Notes under the pieces: generated by a model
What the model was told of the DNA's origin: nothing
The model's input: the letters and a program-made list of their open reading frames with translations, nothing else
Database searches by the model: none
Made by a program: the position numbers and the translations under genes
Part shown: positions 25,277-35,933 of the stretch, piece after piece
How the letters are laid out: each line of letters begins with the position of its first letter
Numbering within the stretch: the stretch's first letter is position 1
From: Campylobacter sp. MIT 97-5078
GTDB lineage: Bacteria > Campylobacterota > Campylobacteria > Campylobacterales > Campylobacteraceae
DNA length: 64,000 bases
Assembly (NCBI RefSeq): GCF_006864455.1
Contig: NZ_QHLK01000003.1
Span: forward strand, 83,015 to 147,014
Direction of reading: 5' to 3'

Positions 25277-27511
25277 TTACTCGACTTCAAAGCTCACGCT
25301 ATCACTTTGCCCGCTTGCACTCATCACAAAAAGTTCGTGTTCACCTTGAGTAAAATCAAGGCTTAAACTCTTTGTTTTTCCTTCAAAAATAAGCTTTTGA
25401 TCAAGATACAAAAATAATTTTTCATCATTTAAATTTGCGAGTTTGATAATGATAGAATTTTTTTGGTTTAAATCTTTAGTGCGGATAAGTTTTAAATTCG
25501 AGTTTGGGTAAATAATTTTTACACTTTTTTCTTGTTTGAGCTTGACTTGATTATCATGTAAAAAAGCAAGGGCGTTTAAGGGCAGATCAAGTTTGATCCT
25601 TTCTTTTGCAAATTTAAAATTTTCATCTAAAGAGTGTAATTCTTTGCCCTCATACTCAAAAACTCTTTTTAAGAAAGGAGAAGTGCGTAAAATCTTAGCT
25701 TCTCTTGGAAAAAGTGTGCTTGAAGCTTGTGTTTTTAAATTTTCATCGTAACGATACCCTGTTAAAGCGTCGATTTTAAGGCTAAAAAGATCACTTGGAG
25801 GTGTAAATTCTAAACTTAAGTCATCAAGCTCGTCTAAAAGTTCAAAAAGCAAATCTCCAGCTATGCTTACGCCGTAAAGATTGGCATTAGCTTGTCCGTT
25901 AAAATTTCCCACCCAAACGCCAAGTGTATATTTGGGCGTAGCTGCCATAGCCCAAGCATCTTTCCTGCCATAGCTTGTGCCTGTTTTGTAAGAGATGATT
26001 TTTTCGCTTTTGTTATATTCTTCTAAGCCTACTCTTTTTAAGTTTTTAAGGCTTTGTAAGGTAAGATAAGCCGAGCCTTGAGTAAAAATTTGTCTTGCAT
26101 TTGTGTTGTTTGAGTTTGGGCTAAAAGCAAGCTCTTTAAGTTTGCCATAATTTGCTAAAGCCAAATACAGCTTCATCATATCTTCAAGACTAAGTTCTTT
26201 AGTGCCTAGTATGAGGCTTAGTCCGTATTTTTTATAATCTTCATCGCTAAAATTTAAAAAACTTTTGAGTTGATAGAAAAACTTTTCATAGCCGTATTCT
26301 TTTAAAAGCTGAACAAAAGGGACATTCAAGGATTTGCTTAAGGCAAAATCAGCTCTGATTAAGCCATAATACTTTTTGTTTGCGTTTTGCGGAGCAAAGC
26401 TTGAGAAAAAAGTTGGCACATCAAGCACCAAAGAGCTTGGTGCGATAAGCCCTTCATCTATGCTTAAAGCATATAAAAAAGGCTTCAAAGTCGAGCCTAC
26501 ACTACGTTTAGCACTTGCACCATTGACTTGTCCTAAAGCAGATTCATCATAAAAATCCTGAGAACCTACATAAGCTAGCGTTTCATAGCTTTTTGTATCA
26601 GCAAGGATAATGGCAAGATTATTAATACCTTTTTGTTTGAGTTTGAGGCTAAATTCTTTTGCCTTTGTTTCAAATTTGATTTGTAAGCGTTTATCAATGC
26701 TTGATTTTATTTGTTTATTTGTATCATCAAGGAGTTTTAAAGCTAAATGAGGGGCGAGATTAGTTCTTGGTTTAAAGCTTGGCAAAGGCTCACTTAGTGC
26801 AAGCTTGAGCGTGTTTTCATCAAAATAATGCTTTGCATACAACCTGTGTAAAAGAGCATCTCTTTTAAGGCGGAGCTTGTTTTTGTTTTTTTCAAGGTTC
26901 ATCAAACCCGGTGCATTTGGTAAAACAGCTAAAAGTGCGGCTTCGCTCCAAGTTAAATGAGCTGGGTCCTTATCAAAATAAAACAAAATCGCCGAATAAA
27001 AACCAACAAGATTGCCCCCATAAGGAGCGTTATTAAGATAAAGCTTGAGAATTTCATCTTTATTGAGGCTTTGTTCTAGGCTTAAAGCCTTTATCATTTC
27101 ATTAAATTTATGCCAAAAAGTGCGTTCATTTTGCTCTAAAAGTTTGATAACCTGCATAGAAATAGTGCTTGCACCACTTTTTTTCTCACCTAAAAGGTTG
27201 TTTTTTAAAGCTCTTAAAATCGCAAGAAAATCCACCCCAAAATGCGAAAAAAAATTCTTGTCTTCATACAGCAAAACAGCCGTTTCAAGCTTTTTTGGTA
27301 TGGTGTTAGCTTTTAAGTGCCATTGTTCTTCTTTGTTGATAAATACACTTAAGATTGCATCATTTCTATCGTATAAAACCTTGCTATATCTTTCTTCAAA
27401 GTCTTGTTGAAGTTCTTTTTCATCAAAGCTAAAAAAGACAAAAAGCACATAAACGAAAATGGCACAAAAAGCCAAAAGCAAAAGCTTAAGGCTCAATTTA
27501 ACGTGAAACAA
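25277..27511 (-). CDS. pbpC: Penicillin-binding protein 1C (peptidoglycan glycosyltransferase)
   Basis: A 744-residue bifunctional class A type protein anchored by one N-terminal helix (LLLLAFCAIFVYVLFVFF). The GT51 transglycosylase domain shows ALLYEDKNFFSHFGVD, GASTISMQVIKLLE and EQSLNKDEILKLYLNNAPYG. The transpeptidase domain has the serine in GSTLKPFLYAL and the KTG box in ISYKTGTSYGRKDAWA. The C-terminus is a beta-rich BiPBP_C-type domain. It overlaps the alpha-2-macroglobulin gene by 14 bases, and this pbpC-yfhM pairing is known from E. coli. There the two are thought to protect and repair the wall after attack by host or bacterial proteases. It is not one of the core C. jejuni penicillin-binding proteins. 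Confidence 0.93.
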   Translation of the reverse strand: MFHVKLSLKLLLLAFCAIFVYVLFVFFSFDEKELQQDFEERYSKVLYDRNDAILSVFINKEEQWHLKANTIPKKLETAVLLYEDKNFFSHFGVDFLAILRALKNNLLGEKKSGASTISMQVIKLLEQNERTFWHKFNEMIKALSLEQSLNKDEILKLYLNNAPYGGNLVGFYSAILFYFDKDPAHLTWSEAALLAVLPNAPGLMNLEKNKNKLRLKRDALLHRLYAKHYFDENTLKLALSEPLPSFKPRTNLAPHLALKLLDDTNKQIKSSIDKRLQIKFETKAKEFSLKLKQKGINNLAIILADTKSYETLAYVGSQDFYDESALGQVNGASAKRSVGSTLKPFLYALSIDEGLIAPSSLVLDVPTFFSSFAPQNANKKYYGLIRADFALSKSLNVPFVQLLKEYGYEKFFYQLKSFLNFSDEDYKKYGLSLILGTKELSLEDMMKLYLALANYGKLKELAFSPNSNNTNARQIFTQGSAYLTLQSLKNLKRVGLEEYNKSEKIISYKTGTSYGRKDAWAMAATPKYTLGVWVGNFNGQANANLYGVSIAGDLLFELLDELDDLSLEFTPPSDLFSLKIDALTGYRYDENLKTQASSTLFPREAKILRTSPFLKRVFEYEGKELHSLDENFKFAKERIKLDLPLNALAFLHDNQVKLKQEKSVKIIYPNSNLKLIRTKDLNQKNSIIIKLANLNDEKLFLYLDQKLIFEGKTKSLSLDFTQGEHELFVMSASGQSDSVSFEVE

Positions 27512-30500
27512 TGACTTTTTTACCTTCGCCTAAGCTTTGATAAGTATTATCATACATTGCTTCTGCAAATGCACCACTTAAAGTAAATTCGCCCGGTGTT
27601 ACTGCAGTGAGCTTGATGAAAAAGCTTTTTGTTTCACCGTTAAATAGATCAAAAAACCACATAATTTTATCATCTCTTATATCGATAAAATCAAGTTTTG
27701 AGTTTTTGGCAAATCGTGGTATGCTTGTATCTAAAAGCGTATTTGCCACTTCCCAGCCACTAGGAAGCACTTGGGTAAGAGCTAAATTTTGCACCGAAGC
27801 AGCGTTGTTTAGGCTCACATCAAGTCTCATATAAAAGTTTTGTGAGCTTTGAAGCTTGCTTTCATCGATAGGTTCGCCTTTTTCGTTATAAAAACTTCTT
27901 GAGATATTGATCTTATTTGCAAAAGGCTTACTAAGCTCAAGCTTAATGCCCTCAACGCCAAAATGTCCATATATGGTATTTTTAGCATTTAGCACAGCTT
28001 TACCCTCGCTAAACTCAAGGCTTTGTTTGCTTTCATCGAGCTGTAAGCTTTTATTTTGAGTGTTGTTTAAAAGCTCGAGTGTGCCTTGAAGTTTTCCTGT
28101 TTCATCATCTTTTTTATTTAAATTCGCTCCTTTGGCTAAGGCATAGAGCATATAGCCTGCATTTTGGGTGTTTAGATAAGTATTTGTGCCTAAAATTTCA
28201 CTAAGTTCTTTAAATAAAGGCTCATTGATCTTGTTATAAATTTCTATATAAGAAGCAAGGATAATAGCCTTATCTCTTAGATCAGAGCCATAACTTTGTC
28301 GGTAAAAATCCTCGCTTGAATTTGGCATAAAAGAAGCATTTGCCACAAGTTTTAAAGCTATATCTTCAAGTCCAGCGAGTTTATAAGCTGCACCAAGTTG
28401 CCAAAGAGCAGTGTTATTTAACCTATCTTTGTACTCATACACGGCATTCATCGCAGCGATATTTGGCTCTTGTGCCAAGGCTAAAAGATATAAAGAATTC
28501 ACAAGTATGGCACTATTTGTGTTGTAAAGATTATTTTCTACATAGTCTTTTTGGTATTCAAGCCATGCATTATACACGCTATTGCTGACATAAAAACCAT
28601 TGTTTTTGGCTAAGATCATAAATAAGCCTGCGTAATTGCTCCCCCAAGCATTTGATTCTTTACCACCTTGCCAATATGCAAAACCACCATTAGCTGTTTG
28701 AAAACGTGTGTAGCGAGCAAGAGCAGCGTTGATATTGTTAATCACCTTTTCTTTGTTGATCTTTACACCAAGCTCATTTAAATAAAGCTGAGGTAAAACC
28801 GCTGAAGTAGTTTGTTCAATACATCCGTAAGGATAAGCGATGAGGTATTTTAAGCGGTGATTTAAATTTAAAATCGGTGTTGAACTCAAATCTAAAACAG
28901 CTTGCGTGCTTCCTTTAATGTAGCTTTGATCAATATAAAATTCTTTTTTTTCATTTGGCTTGATGATGAAATTTTCACCCTCGTAAGTGTAAGTGTTGAT
29001 AGCTTTAACATCAACTTGTGTTGTATTTTTGAAATGATAATCCTTGCTTTTAAGTTCAAGTTCAAGCTCTTCAAGTCCTAATTTATCACCATTTACCGCG
29101 ATATTAAAAATGATATTTTTAACCTTTTCATCGCCATTAAATGCAATTTGCACTTCTTCTTTATCAAGGCTAAGAAGTTTATTTTTGCTTTTAAGGCTCA
29201 AGCTTGCGTTTGTAACGTTTTCTTCGTTTTTAAATACTTGAGCTAAAAACTCGAATTTATCATTTATCCTTAAGCTTCTTGGAAAGGTTTCAAGCACGCT
29301 TACAGGCGCACTGACAATAATGTCTTTTTCCACGCTACCAAAAGCCTCACCATTGCTTGCTACAAGCATTACACGTACCGCACCCATATATGCAGGCATT
29401 TGGAATTTTAGCTTTGCATAGCCTTTTTCATCGCTTTGTATAGGAGCTTGATACAGCACCACAGCTTTAAACCTTTCTGCTTGCTCATCAGCCTTGTTTT
29501 TGTTTGCTCTTTTTGCTTTGTTAAAGCTAGCTTCTAGGTCTCCTCCAGTGCTTAGCACCTTTGAAACCTTGCCAAGTGTTTTGGCAATGATTTGTTCGTA
29601 AGTATCAAAGACTTTGAGTTTAAAGCCGGTTTTTGCATAAAAATATCCCCAAATATCTGGTGTTTCAAAATCACTCAAGCTTAAAAGCCCCTCATCAACT
29701 ATAGCCAAAGTATAAGTGAAAGCTTTTTTGTCTTTGCTTTGGATTTCAAGCTCAAATTCGCTCTGCGGTAGAATTTTATCAGGTGCTTTTAAATCAAGCT
29801 CAAGCTTAGTAGCTTTATCTTCTACAAGCACAGGCACAACCCCAAAAAGCCTCAAGGCTCTGTCATTTTGCCATGAATTGTAATCTTGCAATAAAGAAAC
29901 GCTTACATAGACATTTGGTGTATATTCTTTACCCAGTTCAAGTTCAAATTTCGTGCTTGCACCTTGAGGTTCTAAAACAAATTGCTTGATGATACCTTTG
30001 TTGTTACTTACCGTAACAAAAGCTTTTGAATTTTTTGTGCTTTCAAATTCGATTATAGCTTTTTCGCCAACTTGATATTTATCCTTATCGCTTTTTATTT
30101 TAAGGCTTGAGACTATATCAGCATTATTTACACTTCCCCAAGAACTCACATAAAAACGCTCACCGGTGCTTACACCGCTTTCATTATCAACTAATTCAAC
30201 AAACATTTCGCCATAATAATCCTTGCTATCAAAGCTAAAACTTATCGGTTTATCAGAGCTTATAATCTCACCTTGTGCGATGATTTGGGTGTTTTTGTCT
30301 TTTTTGATAGAGCGTAAAAATTCGCTGTAATTATCATAGTCAAACCACCATGAAGAGCTATTTTTATAAATTTTATAAGTGATTTTTTTACCCTTGAGTG
30401 TGTTAAAGTTTAAATCACTTGCAATGACACTAAAGCTGATCTTATCACCGCTGTTAATATAGTAGTCTTCTAGCTCTTTAATGCCGATGAAGTATTTATA

Positions 30501-32834
30501 TTTTTCAAGCTTCATTGTAGAAAGGGCTTTTGTGCTTCTACCGCCTGCTTCAAAGACTTCGCTTGTAAGCAAGGCTTTGAAATTTGTTCCTTGTGTGTTA
30601 AGTATAGTCTCATCAAGTGTAATGCTTGAACTAAGTTTTCCATTTTCATCAAGCACGCCATCATCGTCTCTTGAATACTCGTTGATATAAAGGCTAGGAT
30701 TTTGAAAAATATAATTTGTAAATTTTGGATTTTTGTAATTATCTTTGATGATTCTTAAAAGCGTTTTTGTTTTAAGATTAGCTGCAGGAGCACCAAAGAG
30801 ATATTTTGCTTCTATGTCATACTTAAGTTTTGAGTTTTTGTTTATATCAAGGCTTTCTTCATTGTTAAGCTGCACGGCTATGCGGTTTGGAGCTAAGGTT
30901 TGCACTAATATTTTATGTGAAAAAGTTTGTGAAGCAATATCAAATTTAAGCTCATAAATCCCAGTAGCTGCATCTTTTGCAAGCTTAAGTTCTTGATAAA
31001 ACATACCATTTGAGCTTGGACTTAGCGTGATATTGCTCAGTAAAGTGCTTGATTGTGGATCTTTAAAGCTTTTTAAAGTGATTGGGTGGTTTATCATCGC
31101 TCTTTTATTTCTTGCGACGATGTTTAAATGCACACTATCGCCGGGTCTATACACGCCCCTATCTGTGTAGATAAAAGCTTCTATCAAACCTGCTTCTTGC
31201 ACGCCACTAACATCAAAGCCGTCAGTTGAAAGTGGATTTGATAGTCTTAAAATACCAGCTTCCTCGCCCTTGCTTGCGATGATAAAAAGCACGTCTTGTT
31301 CTTTTGCATCAAGCACGGCTTGTCCTTGCACATCGCTTATAGCACTTGCGATGACTTGATTTTTGCGGTTGATAGCTTCTATTTTTACGCCATTTAAAGC
31401 GTTTAAATTCGTGTAGTTATTTACACGCACAAAAATTTGATCATTAATCGCCTCAGCCATAATACCAAGATCAGAAAAAACAAGATTTTTACTCACTATA
31501 GCTCTTTGGTGAAAAAAGCGATCTTTCTCCCAATCCTCATAACCTTCATCTTTAAAAAAACTTGGAAACATAAGATCTTCTTCTTTAAAACTCAATTCAA
31601 CGATAAAAGCTCCTTTTAGATTTTTAAGAGCGTCAAGCTTGATTTCATTTTGCATCCAAGTATTTGGCTGTGCGTCAAGTTTAAATTCTTTTTCAAGCAC
31701 CAAATCACTTGTATAAGTGGTATCATTTTCTATATCGCTTGAGTCAGGGCTTAAGCCTTTTTTGCTAGTAAAGTTTTTGTATCTTAAGTATTCGTGCAAG
31801 GTATTAGCATAAATTTGATACACTTTGAGCCTTGCTTTATTGATATTTAGGCTTTTAAAGGCGATCTTTTTATCAGCAAGGCTTGGTAAAAAAATCCCAT
31901 CGCTTGAAAAGCTAATCGAAGGGGCTAGGTAACCAAAAGAGATATTTAGACTTGTGCTTTCTTCAAGTTTTGTGTTTTTATTTGAGCTAAGATTTGAAGA
32001 AAGTGTGATTTTATAATTATTTTGTGGTAAAAATGCAGCATTTATTTTAAGTTTATTACCTATAGCAAAGGCTTTAAAATCGATCTTTGGCTCTATGCTG
32101 ATAAGATTATTAAAATTTTGTTTTTCATCTAGAGCTTGAGAAAAGTCAAGTTCGATTTCATCGTTACTATTTTTACTATTGATGAATGCAAATTTGTTTT
32201 TTGATGGGCTGTTAAAATGAAGATTCATATCTTCTTTTAAACCAAGTTTATCGGCTTTTATGTGAAGTGTGAATTTCAAAGCTTTATCACTTAACTCAAA
32301 AGCTTCACTTTGCAAGCTTATAAGTCCTTGATTGACATCTTGCAAGAAAAAATCGATCTTTTTTCCATCTTGAGTAAGACTGATACTTTGGGCTAAAATA
32401 CTTTGATTTAAGTCTTCAAATGAGCTTTTTAACTCTATAAAAAGCGAGCTTTTATCTTCGTTCTTGCTAATGAATTGCGAATTTTCAAGATTTAAATTCA
32501 TATAATCCGTCTTAAATTCAAGTTTTACAGGGATATTTGCTATATTAAATTCAATCTTATAATTTTTATTTGGTTCGAGATTTGGGTATAAAATAAGCGT
32601 TTGACTTGAGTCAAATTTGATATCAATCTTACTTTCTTTGCCATTGATTTTTGCATCAATGCTGTTTTGCCTTAAAACTTCTTGATCTAAATTTGTATTA
32701 ACAAAGCTTACAAAAATACGATCATAAGCTTTTACCACACCGCTTGTTTGAGCTCTTATCAATTCAGAAGAATTTTCTTTACAAGCTATGAATATAAATG
32801 TCAGCAAAAATGGTAAAATAAACTTCTTAAGCAT
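27498..32834 (-). CDS. Bacterial alpha-2-macroglobulin lipoprotein
   Basis: A 1,778-residue protease trap, the YfhM type. The start MLKKFILPFLLTFIFIACKE has a lipobox (FIAC), so it is a lipoprotein facing the periplasm. Repeated macroglobulin beta domains fill the first about 1,000 residues (for example AFIYTDRGVYRPGDSVHLNI). The A2M domain follows, then YPYGCIEQTTSAVLPQ, which carries the CxEQ thioester motif that traps cleaving proteases covalently. The alpha/alpha toroid region and receptor-like C-terminus (TAVTPGEFTLSGAFAEAMYD) are also present. The size is normal. It is the first gene of the pair with pbpC. There is no frameshift over 5.3 kb, so it is under selection. Confidence 0.94.
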   Translation of the reverse strand: MLKKFILPFLLTFIFIACKENSSELIRAQTSGVVKAYDRIFVSFVNTNLDQEVLRQNSIDAKINGKESKIDIKFDSSQTLILYPNLEPNKNYKIEFNIANIPVKLEFKTDYMNLNLENSQFISKNEDKSSLFIELKSSFEDLNQSILAQSISLTQDGKKIDFFLQDVNQGLISLQSEAFELSDKALKFTLHIKADKLGLKEDMNLHFNSPSKNKFAFINSKNSNDEIELDFSQALDEKQNFNNLISIEPKIDFKAFAIGNKLKINAAFLPQNNYKITLSSNLSSNKNTKLEESTSLNISFGYLAPSISFSSDGIFLPSLADKKIAFKSLNINKARLKVYQIYANTLHEYLRYKNFTSKKGLSPDSSDIENDTTYTSDLVLEKEFKLDAQPNTWMQNEIKLDALKNLKGAFIVELSFKEEDLMFPSFFKDEGYEDWEKDRFFHQRAIVSKNLVFSDLGIMAEAINDQIFVRVNNYTNLNALNGVKIEAINRKNQVIASAISDVQGQAVLDAKEQDVLFIIASKGEEAGILRLSNPLSTDGFDVSGVQEAGLIEAFIYTDRGVYRPGDSVHLNIVARNKRAMINHPITLKSFKDPQSSTLLSNITLSPSSNGMFYQELKLAKDAATGIYELKFDIASQTFSHKILVQTLAPNRIAVQLNNEESLDINKNSKLKYDIEAKYLFGAPAANLKTKTLLRIIKDNYKNPKFTNYIFQNPSLYINEYSRDDDGVLDENGKLSSSITLDETILNTQGTNFKALLTSEVFEAGGRSTKALSTMKLEKYKYFIGIKELEDYYINSGDKISFSVIASDLNFNTLKGKKITYKIYKNSSSWWFDYDNYSEFLRSIKKDKNTQIIAQGEIISSDKPISFSFDSKDYYGEMFVELVDNESGVSTGERFYVSSWGSVNNADIVSSLKIKSDKDKYQVGEKAIIEFESTKNSKAFVTVSNNKGIIKQFVLEPQGASTKFELELGKEYTPNVYVSVSLLQDYNSWQNDRALRLFGVVPVLVEDKATKLELDLKAPDKILPQSEFELEIQSKDKKAFTYTLAIVDEGLLSLSDFETPDIWGYFYAKTGFKLKVFDTYEQIIAKTLGKVSKVLSTGGDLEASFNKAKRANKNKADEQAERFKAVVLYQAPIQSDEKGYAKLKFQMPAYMGAVRVMLVASNGEAFGSVEKDIIVSAPVSVLETFPRSLRINDKFEFLAQVFKNEENVTNASLSLKSKNKLLSLDKEEVQIAFNGDEKVKNIIFNIAVNGDKLGLEELELELKSKDYHFKNTTQVDVKAINTYTYEGENFIIKPNEKKEFYIDQSYIKGSTQAVLDLSSTPILNLNHRLKYLIAYPYGCIEQTTSAVLPQLYLNELGVKINKEKVINNINAALARYTRFQTANGGFAYWQGGKESNAWGSNYAGLFMILAKNNGFYVSNSVYNAWLEYQKDYVENNLYNTNSAILVNSLYLLALAQEPNIAAMNAVYEYKDRLNNTALWQLGAAYKLAGLEDIALKLVANASFMPNSSEDFYRQSYGSDLRDKAIILASYIEIYNKINEPLFKELSEILGTNTYLNTQNAGYMLYALAKGANLNKKDDETGKLQGTLELLNNTQNKSLQLDESKQSLEFSEGKAVLNAKNTIYGHFGVEGIKLELSKPFANKINISRSFYNEKGEPIDESKLQSSQNFYMRLDVSLNNAASVQNLALTQVLPSGWEVANTLLDTSIPRFAKNSKLDFIDIRDDKIMWFFDLFNGETKSFFIKLTAVTPGEFTLSGAFAEAMYDNTYQSLGEGKKVIVSR

Positions 32835-32992
32835 AGTTTTTTCCTTGAAAAATTTTTCATAATTGTAGAGAAAAAAGCTTAAAAATTATTTTGTCTTTTA
32901 TTATGTTTTAAAATTTTGATAAAAATTTAACAAAGTTAAACAAAAAATGATGTATAATGAAATCGATTAATTTTTTTTCAAAAGGAGAAGAA

Positions 32993-33295
32993 ATGAGAAA
33001 AGTGTTAGCAATTGCGGCTTTAGCCTGTGTAGGAATTTCAGTTTACGCTGCTGATGGAGCGACACTTTATAAAAAATGTGCGGTTTGTCATGGAGCAAAG
33101 GCTGAAAAAGTGTATCTTAACAAAGTTCCGGCTTTAAGCTCTATCGCAACAGCTGAGAGACTTCAGTATATGAAAGAATATTCTGAAGGCAAGAGAAATG
33201 CTTATGGACAAGGTGCGATTATGAAGCTCAACCTTAAAGGCTTAACTGAAGCTGATTTTAAGGCGATTGAAGCATATATTGAAACCCTTAAATAA
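32993..33295 (+). CDS. Cytochrome c553
   Basis: A 100-residue periplasmic class I c-type cytochrome. I start at ATG 32993, preceded by AAAGGAG. The 36-base extension from 32957 has no ribosome site. A signal peptide (MRKVLAIAALACVGISVYAA) leads to the haem motif Cys29-Ala-Val-Cys32-His33. The axial Met is in GAIMKLNLKGL. It is similar to C. jejuni Cj1153, a soluble electron carrier to the cbb3 oxidase and cytochrome c peroxidases. It is monocistronic with a terminator hairpin. Divergent from the macroglobulin gene. Confidence 0.94.
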   Translation: MRKVLAIAALACVGISVYAADGATLYKKCAVCHGAKAEKVYLNKVPALSSIATAERLQYMKEYSEGKRNAYGQGAIMKLNLKGLTEADFKAIEAYIETLK

Positions 33296-33306
33296 GCCCT
33301 TTTTTC

Positions 33307-33340
33307 AAGCAAGGAGTTTTCCCTTGCTTTCTTGCTATTT
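33307..33340 (+). terminator. Terminator of cytochrome c553 gene
   Basis: AAGCAAGG (33307-33314) pairs with CCTTGCTT (33322-33329), followed by a T-rich stretch near 33338. It lies 12 bases after the stop codon. Confidence 0.65.
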
Positions 33341-33489
33341 TTTCTTATGAAACTTTTTTCTTGAAATTTTATTTTAACATCTTTTAAATTTTTCTTGTAT
33401 TGTAGCTTTAAAAGCATGCTTTTCACTCACGATAAAAAGTGAAGGAGGAGAGTTATCGTGAGTATATTTGTAAGCTTTTTAAATCAAAG

Positions 33490-35713
33490 TTAAAAGTTAT
33501 ATCTTCCTTCAATAAAGAAGGTTCTTCCTTGTCCTACTAAATAGCCATATCCAGCGATCGCGGCAGTTTTATCTGCGTTATAGTAATCATAGTAAAAAGT
33601 ATCAAAGACATTTCTCACACCAGCACTAAGACTGACTTGCCCTACTTTCGTGCTTATGCCTATGTCGCTTAAGCTATATGCTTTCAAGCTTTTATTTTGT
33701 CCAACTACTTTTTGTTTGCCAAAAAAGGCATTTTGCACCCATATGCTCGTATCTTGCACTACTTCTACACTTGCTTCTAAAGTGGCTTTATAAGTATATA
33801 CATTTGGGATTTTTGAGCCACCTTTGATTTTTGCATCAACATAGCTAAAACTTTCATTAAGGCTTAATATTCCCAAGAACTGCTCACTTGCGACTTCAAA
33901 ACCATAGCGTCTTGTTTTATCATAGTTGCCATACTCTACGCCTGTTGGCGAGTGAGCATTGCCTATGGTGTAAAATTCATTGCGAGTTTGGGTATAAAAT
34001 ACCGAGCCACTAAGTAATCATATCAAAGAAAAAATCCTTTAAGCCAAGTTCAAAAGTATCGTAAGTTTCTCTTTTAAGATCGGTTGTTTGATAAACTCTA
34101 CCATTGCGTCTAAGCATAGAATTTGGAGATAAAGAGAAATATCCTCTTTCGTATTTTGCATACATTGTGCCTGTGTCTGAGTATTTATAACTTGGGGTAA
34201 GTTCAAAAGCGAAATTATGAAGATTATCTGTAAGAGAGCCATTTGTCCCATTGCCTGAACTGATTAAAGCTGTGCTTGGGAGTTGGGTGTTGCCGCCGCC
34301 TTGACCACTTGGAATCTGCATCCACAAAGCTGTGCCATTTGTAGCATATAAGCCACCATTTGTGCCATAATTTACATTTATATTATAATGAGCAAATTCG
34401 TAACGCCCTCCCCCAGTAAGTGAAAATTCATCTGTAAAATCGTATTTTTCGATCATATATAAAGCATTTGTCCATTTATTACCCTCAAAAGGAATATTAA
34501 ATTTATGATCGTATGTTAAAATCCCATTATATTGAGCAAAAGTTCCATTGGAAGTTCCAATAATAGGCAATCTATTTGTCGCACTACCTAATATGCGTTG
34601 ATTCATCGTTCTTTTTGACATTTGATATAAGGATTCAAAACCAGCTAAAAACTTGCCTGTGCCGTGATCGTATTGTAAATTTGTATGAAAACCTATCTTT
34701 TGATCATCAAAAAAAGATCCACTTTGATCAGCTGCTGTATTAGCAAAGTTCATACCATATTGGTTGTATTGACTCAGCCTCGTTACAGAATTCTTATAAT
34801 TTATCCTATTATAATGATAAAAAATCTTAGCATCAAATTTCAGCTCTTTGCTGTATTCGTTTTCATAGTCTAAGCCTGTTGTAAAGCGGGTTTGCTCGTT
34901 GTGAAGCCTGCCATTGCCTCGTCTTTGTCTATCATCTTTGCTAGGATTTGCGTTGTCTAAAAAAGAATTATTCGGGCTTGTGTGAATGCTACCTTTGAAA
35001 AAATCAGCATCAAGGATAATGCTCTCACCCGGATTGATATCATATAAAATGCCAAAATTTCCTTGTCCGCCACTTGTTTTATCATAAGATCGAGGTCCTC
35101 TTTTATTGATCAAAGCCGCACCGACATTTACATGTGTATTGTCAAATTTATCCCCATACCTTACATCGGCGTTGTAATTATTACCAAAAGTAGCACTATT
35201 GTGCGAGAAATTAAGTCCAGCACTTAAAAATGGATCATCAAAACGTCTTCTTGTGATGATATTAACCACTCCTCCTCTTGTGCCATTACCATAACGCACC
35301 GCCCCACCACCAGGTAGAAGTTCAATCTCTTCAATAGAGCTTGGTGCAAGCGTGTCTAAAGGCGTTACCCCATGTGAAGAATCAAGCATATTTGCATACA
35401 CTCCATTAATCAGCACTTGAACACTGGTATTTGCCTTATTACCTTGCCCTCTTAAATCTAAATTTGAACCTAAACCAGTGTTAGAAAGATTGATAAAAGG
35501 CATATATCGAAAAGCACTTTCAGTATCTTTATATGCTTTATTTGAGAGGCTATTTTTGTCTATAGTATAGACATTGCGGTTCAGTTCGTCAAGCTTTGAA
35601 ATCACACTTGATCCAGAAATCACGCTTGCATCAAGTCTATGCAGTGTCTCATCAGCCAAAGCAACGCTAGGGTAAGCTATAACGCAAGCAAATGAAAATA
35701 AGTATTTTTTCAT
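33490..35713 (-). pseudogene. TonB-dependent outer-membrane receptor, broken by one frameshift
   Basis: The first 567 residues (35713 to about 34013) hold a signal peptide (MKKYLFSFACVIAYPSVALA), a plug domain (LDLRGQGNKANTSVQVLING, LLPGGGAVRYGNGTRGGVVN) and barrel strands. The frame then stops at 34010-34012. Shifting one base near 34010-34020 continues without further stops to the natural end at 33490, with a C-terminal phenylalanine (FFIEGRYNF). A single-base deletion explains it, so it could be a recent pseudogene, a slippage or a sequencing error. The intact protein would be about 740 residues. It probably imports a ferric siderophore or related iron complex. A perfect palindrome upstream looks like a Fur operator. 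I cannot name the ligand. Confidence 0.88.
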
Positions 35714-35789
35714 TTTAAGTCCTTTCTTTGTAAAATAAAAGTTTGAGTATAATATAAAAAGGATTAAATTTAAATTAAATAAATAGTTA

Positions 35790-35819
35790 TTATCATTTAT
35801 AATATTTTATAAATGATAA
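35790..35819. promoter_or_regulatory. Fur-box-like palindrome upstream of the TonB receptor
   Basis: TTATCATTTATAA and TTATAAATGATAA are perfect 13-base arms around TATT. It lies 77 bases before the receptor start. The TTATCATTTATAA arm resembles half of the Fur consensus (GATAATGATAATCATTATC). Iron-dependent repression is inferred. Confidence 0.65.
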
Positions 35820-35933
35820 CCTTGCTTTAATACAATATCTTAAAATTATAGGAAATAAAAAACCTTAAAAATTTATCATTGTAAGGAGTAAGATAATCTA
35901 AAGAAAACTAAAATTGAGAAAATTGAGATATTG

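Noticed and set aside
27498..27511. Frameshift between macroglobulin and pbpC
   Set aside because: The 14-base overlap is of two complete proteins with normal ends, as in other bacteria with this gene pair.
32957..32992. Extended start of cytochrome c553
   Set aside because: The extension crosses the AAAGGAG ribosome site. The signal peptide begins at 32993.
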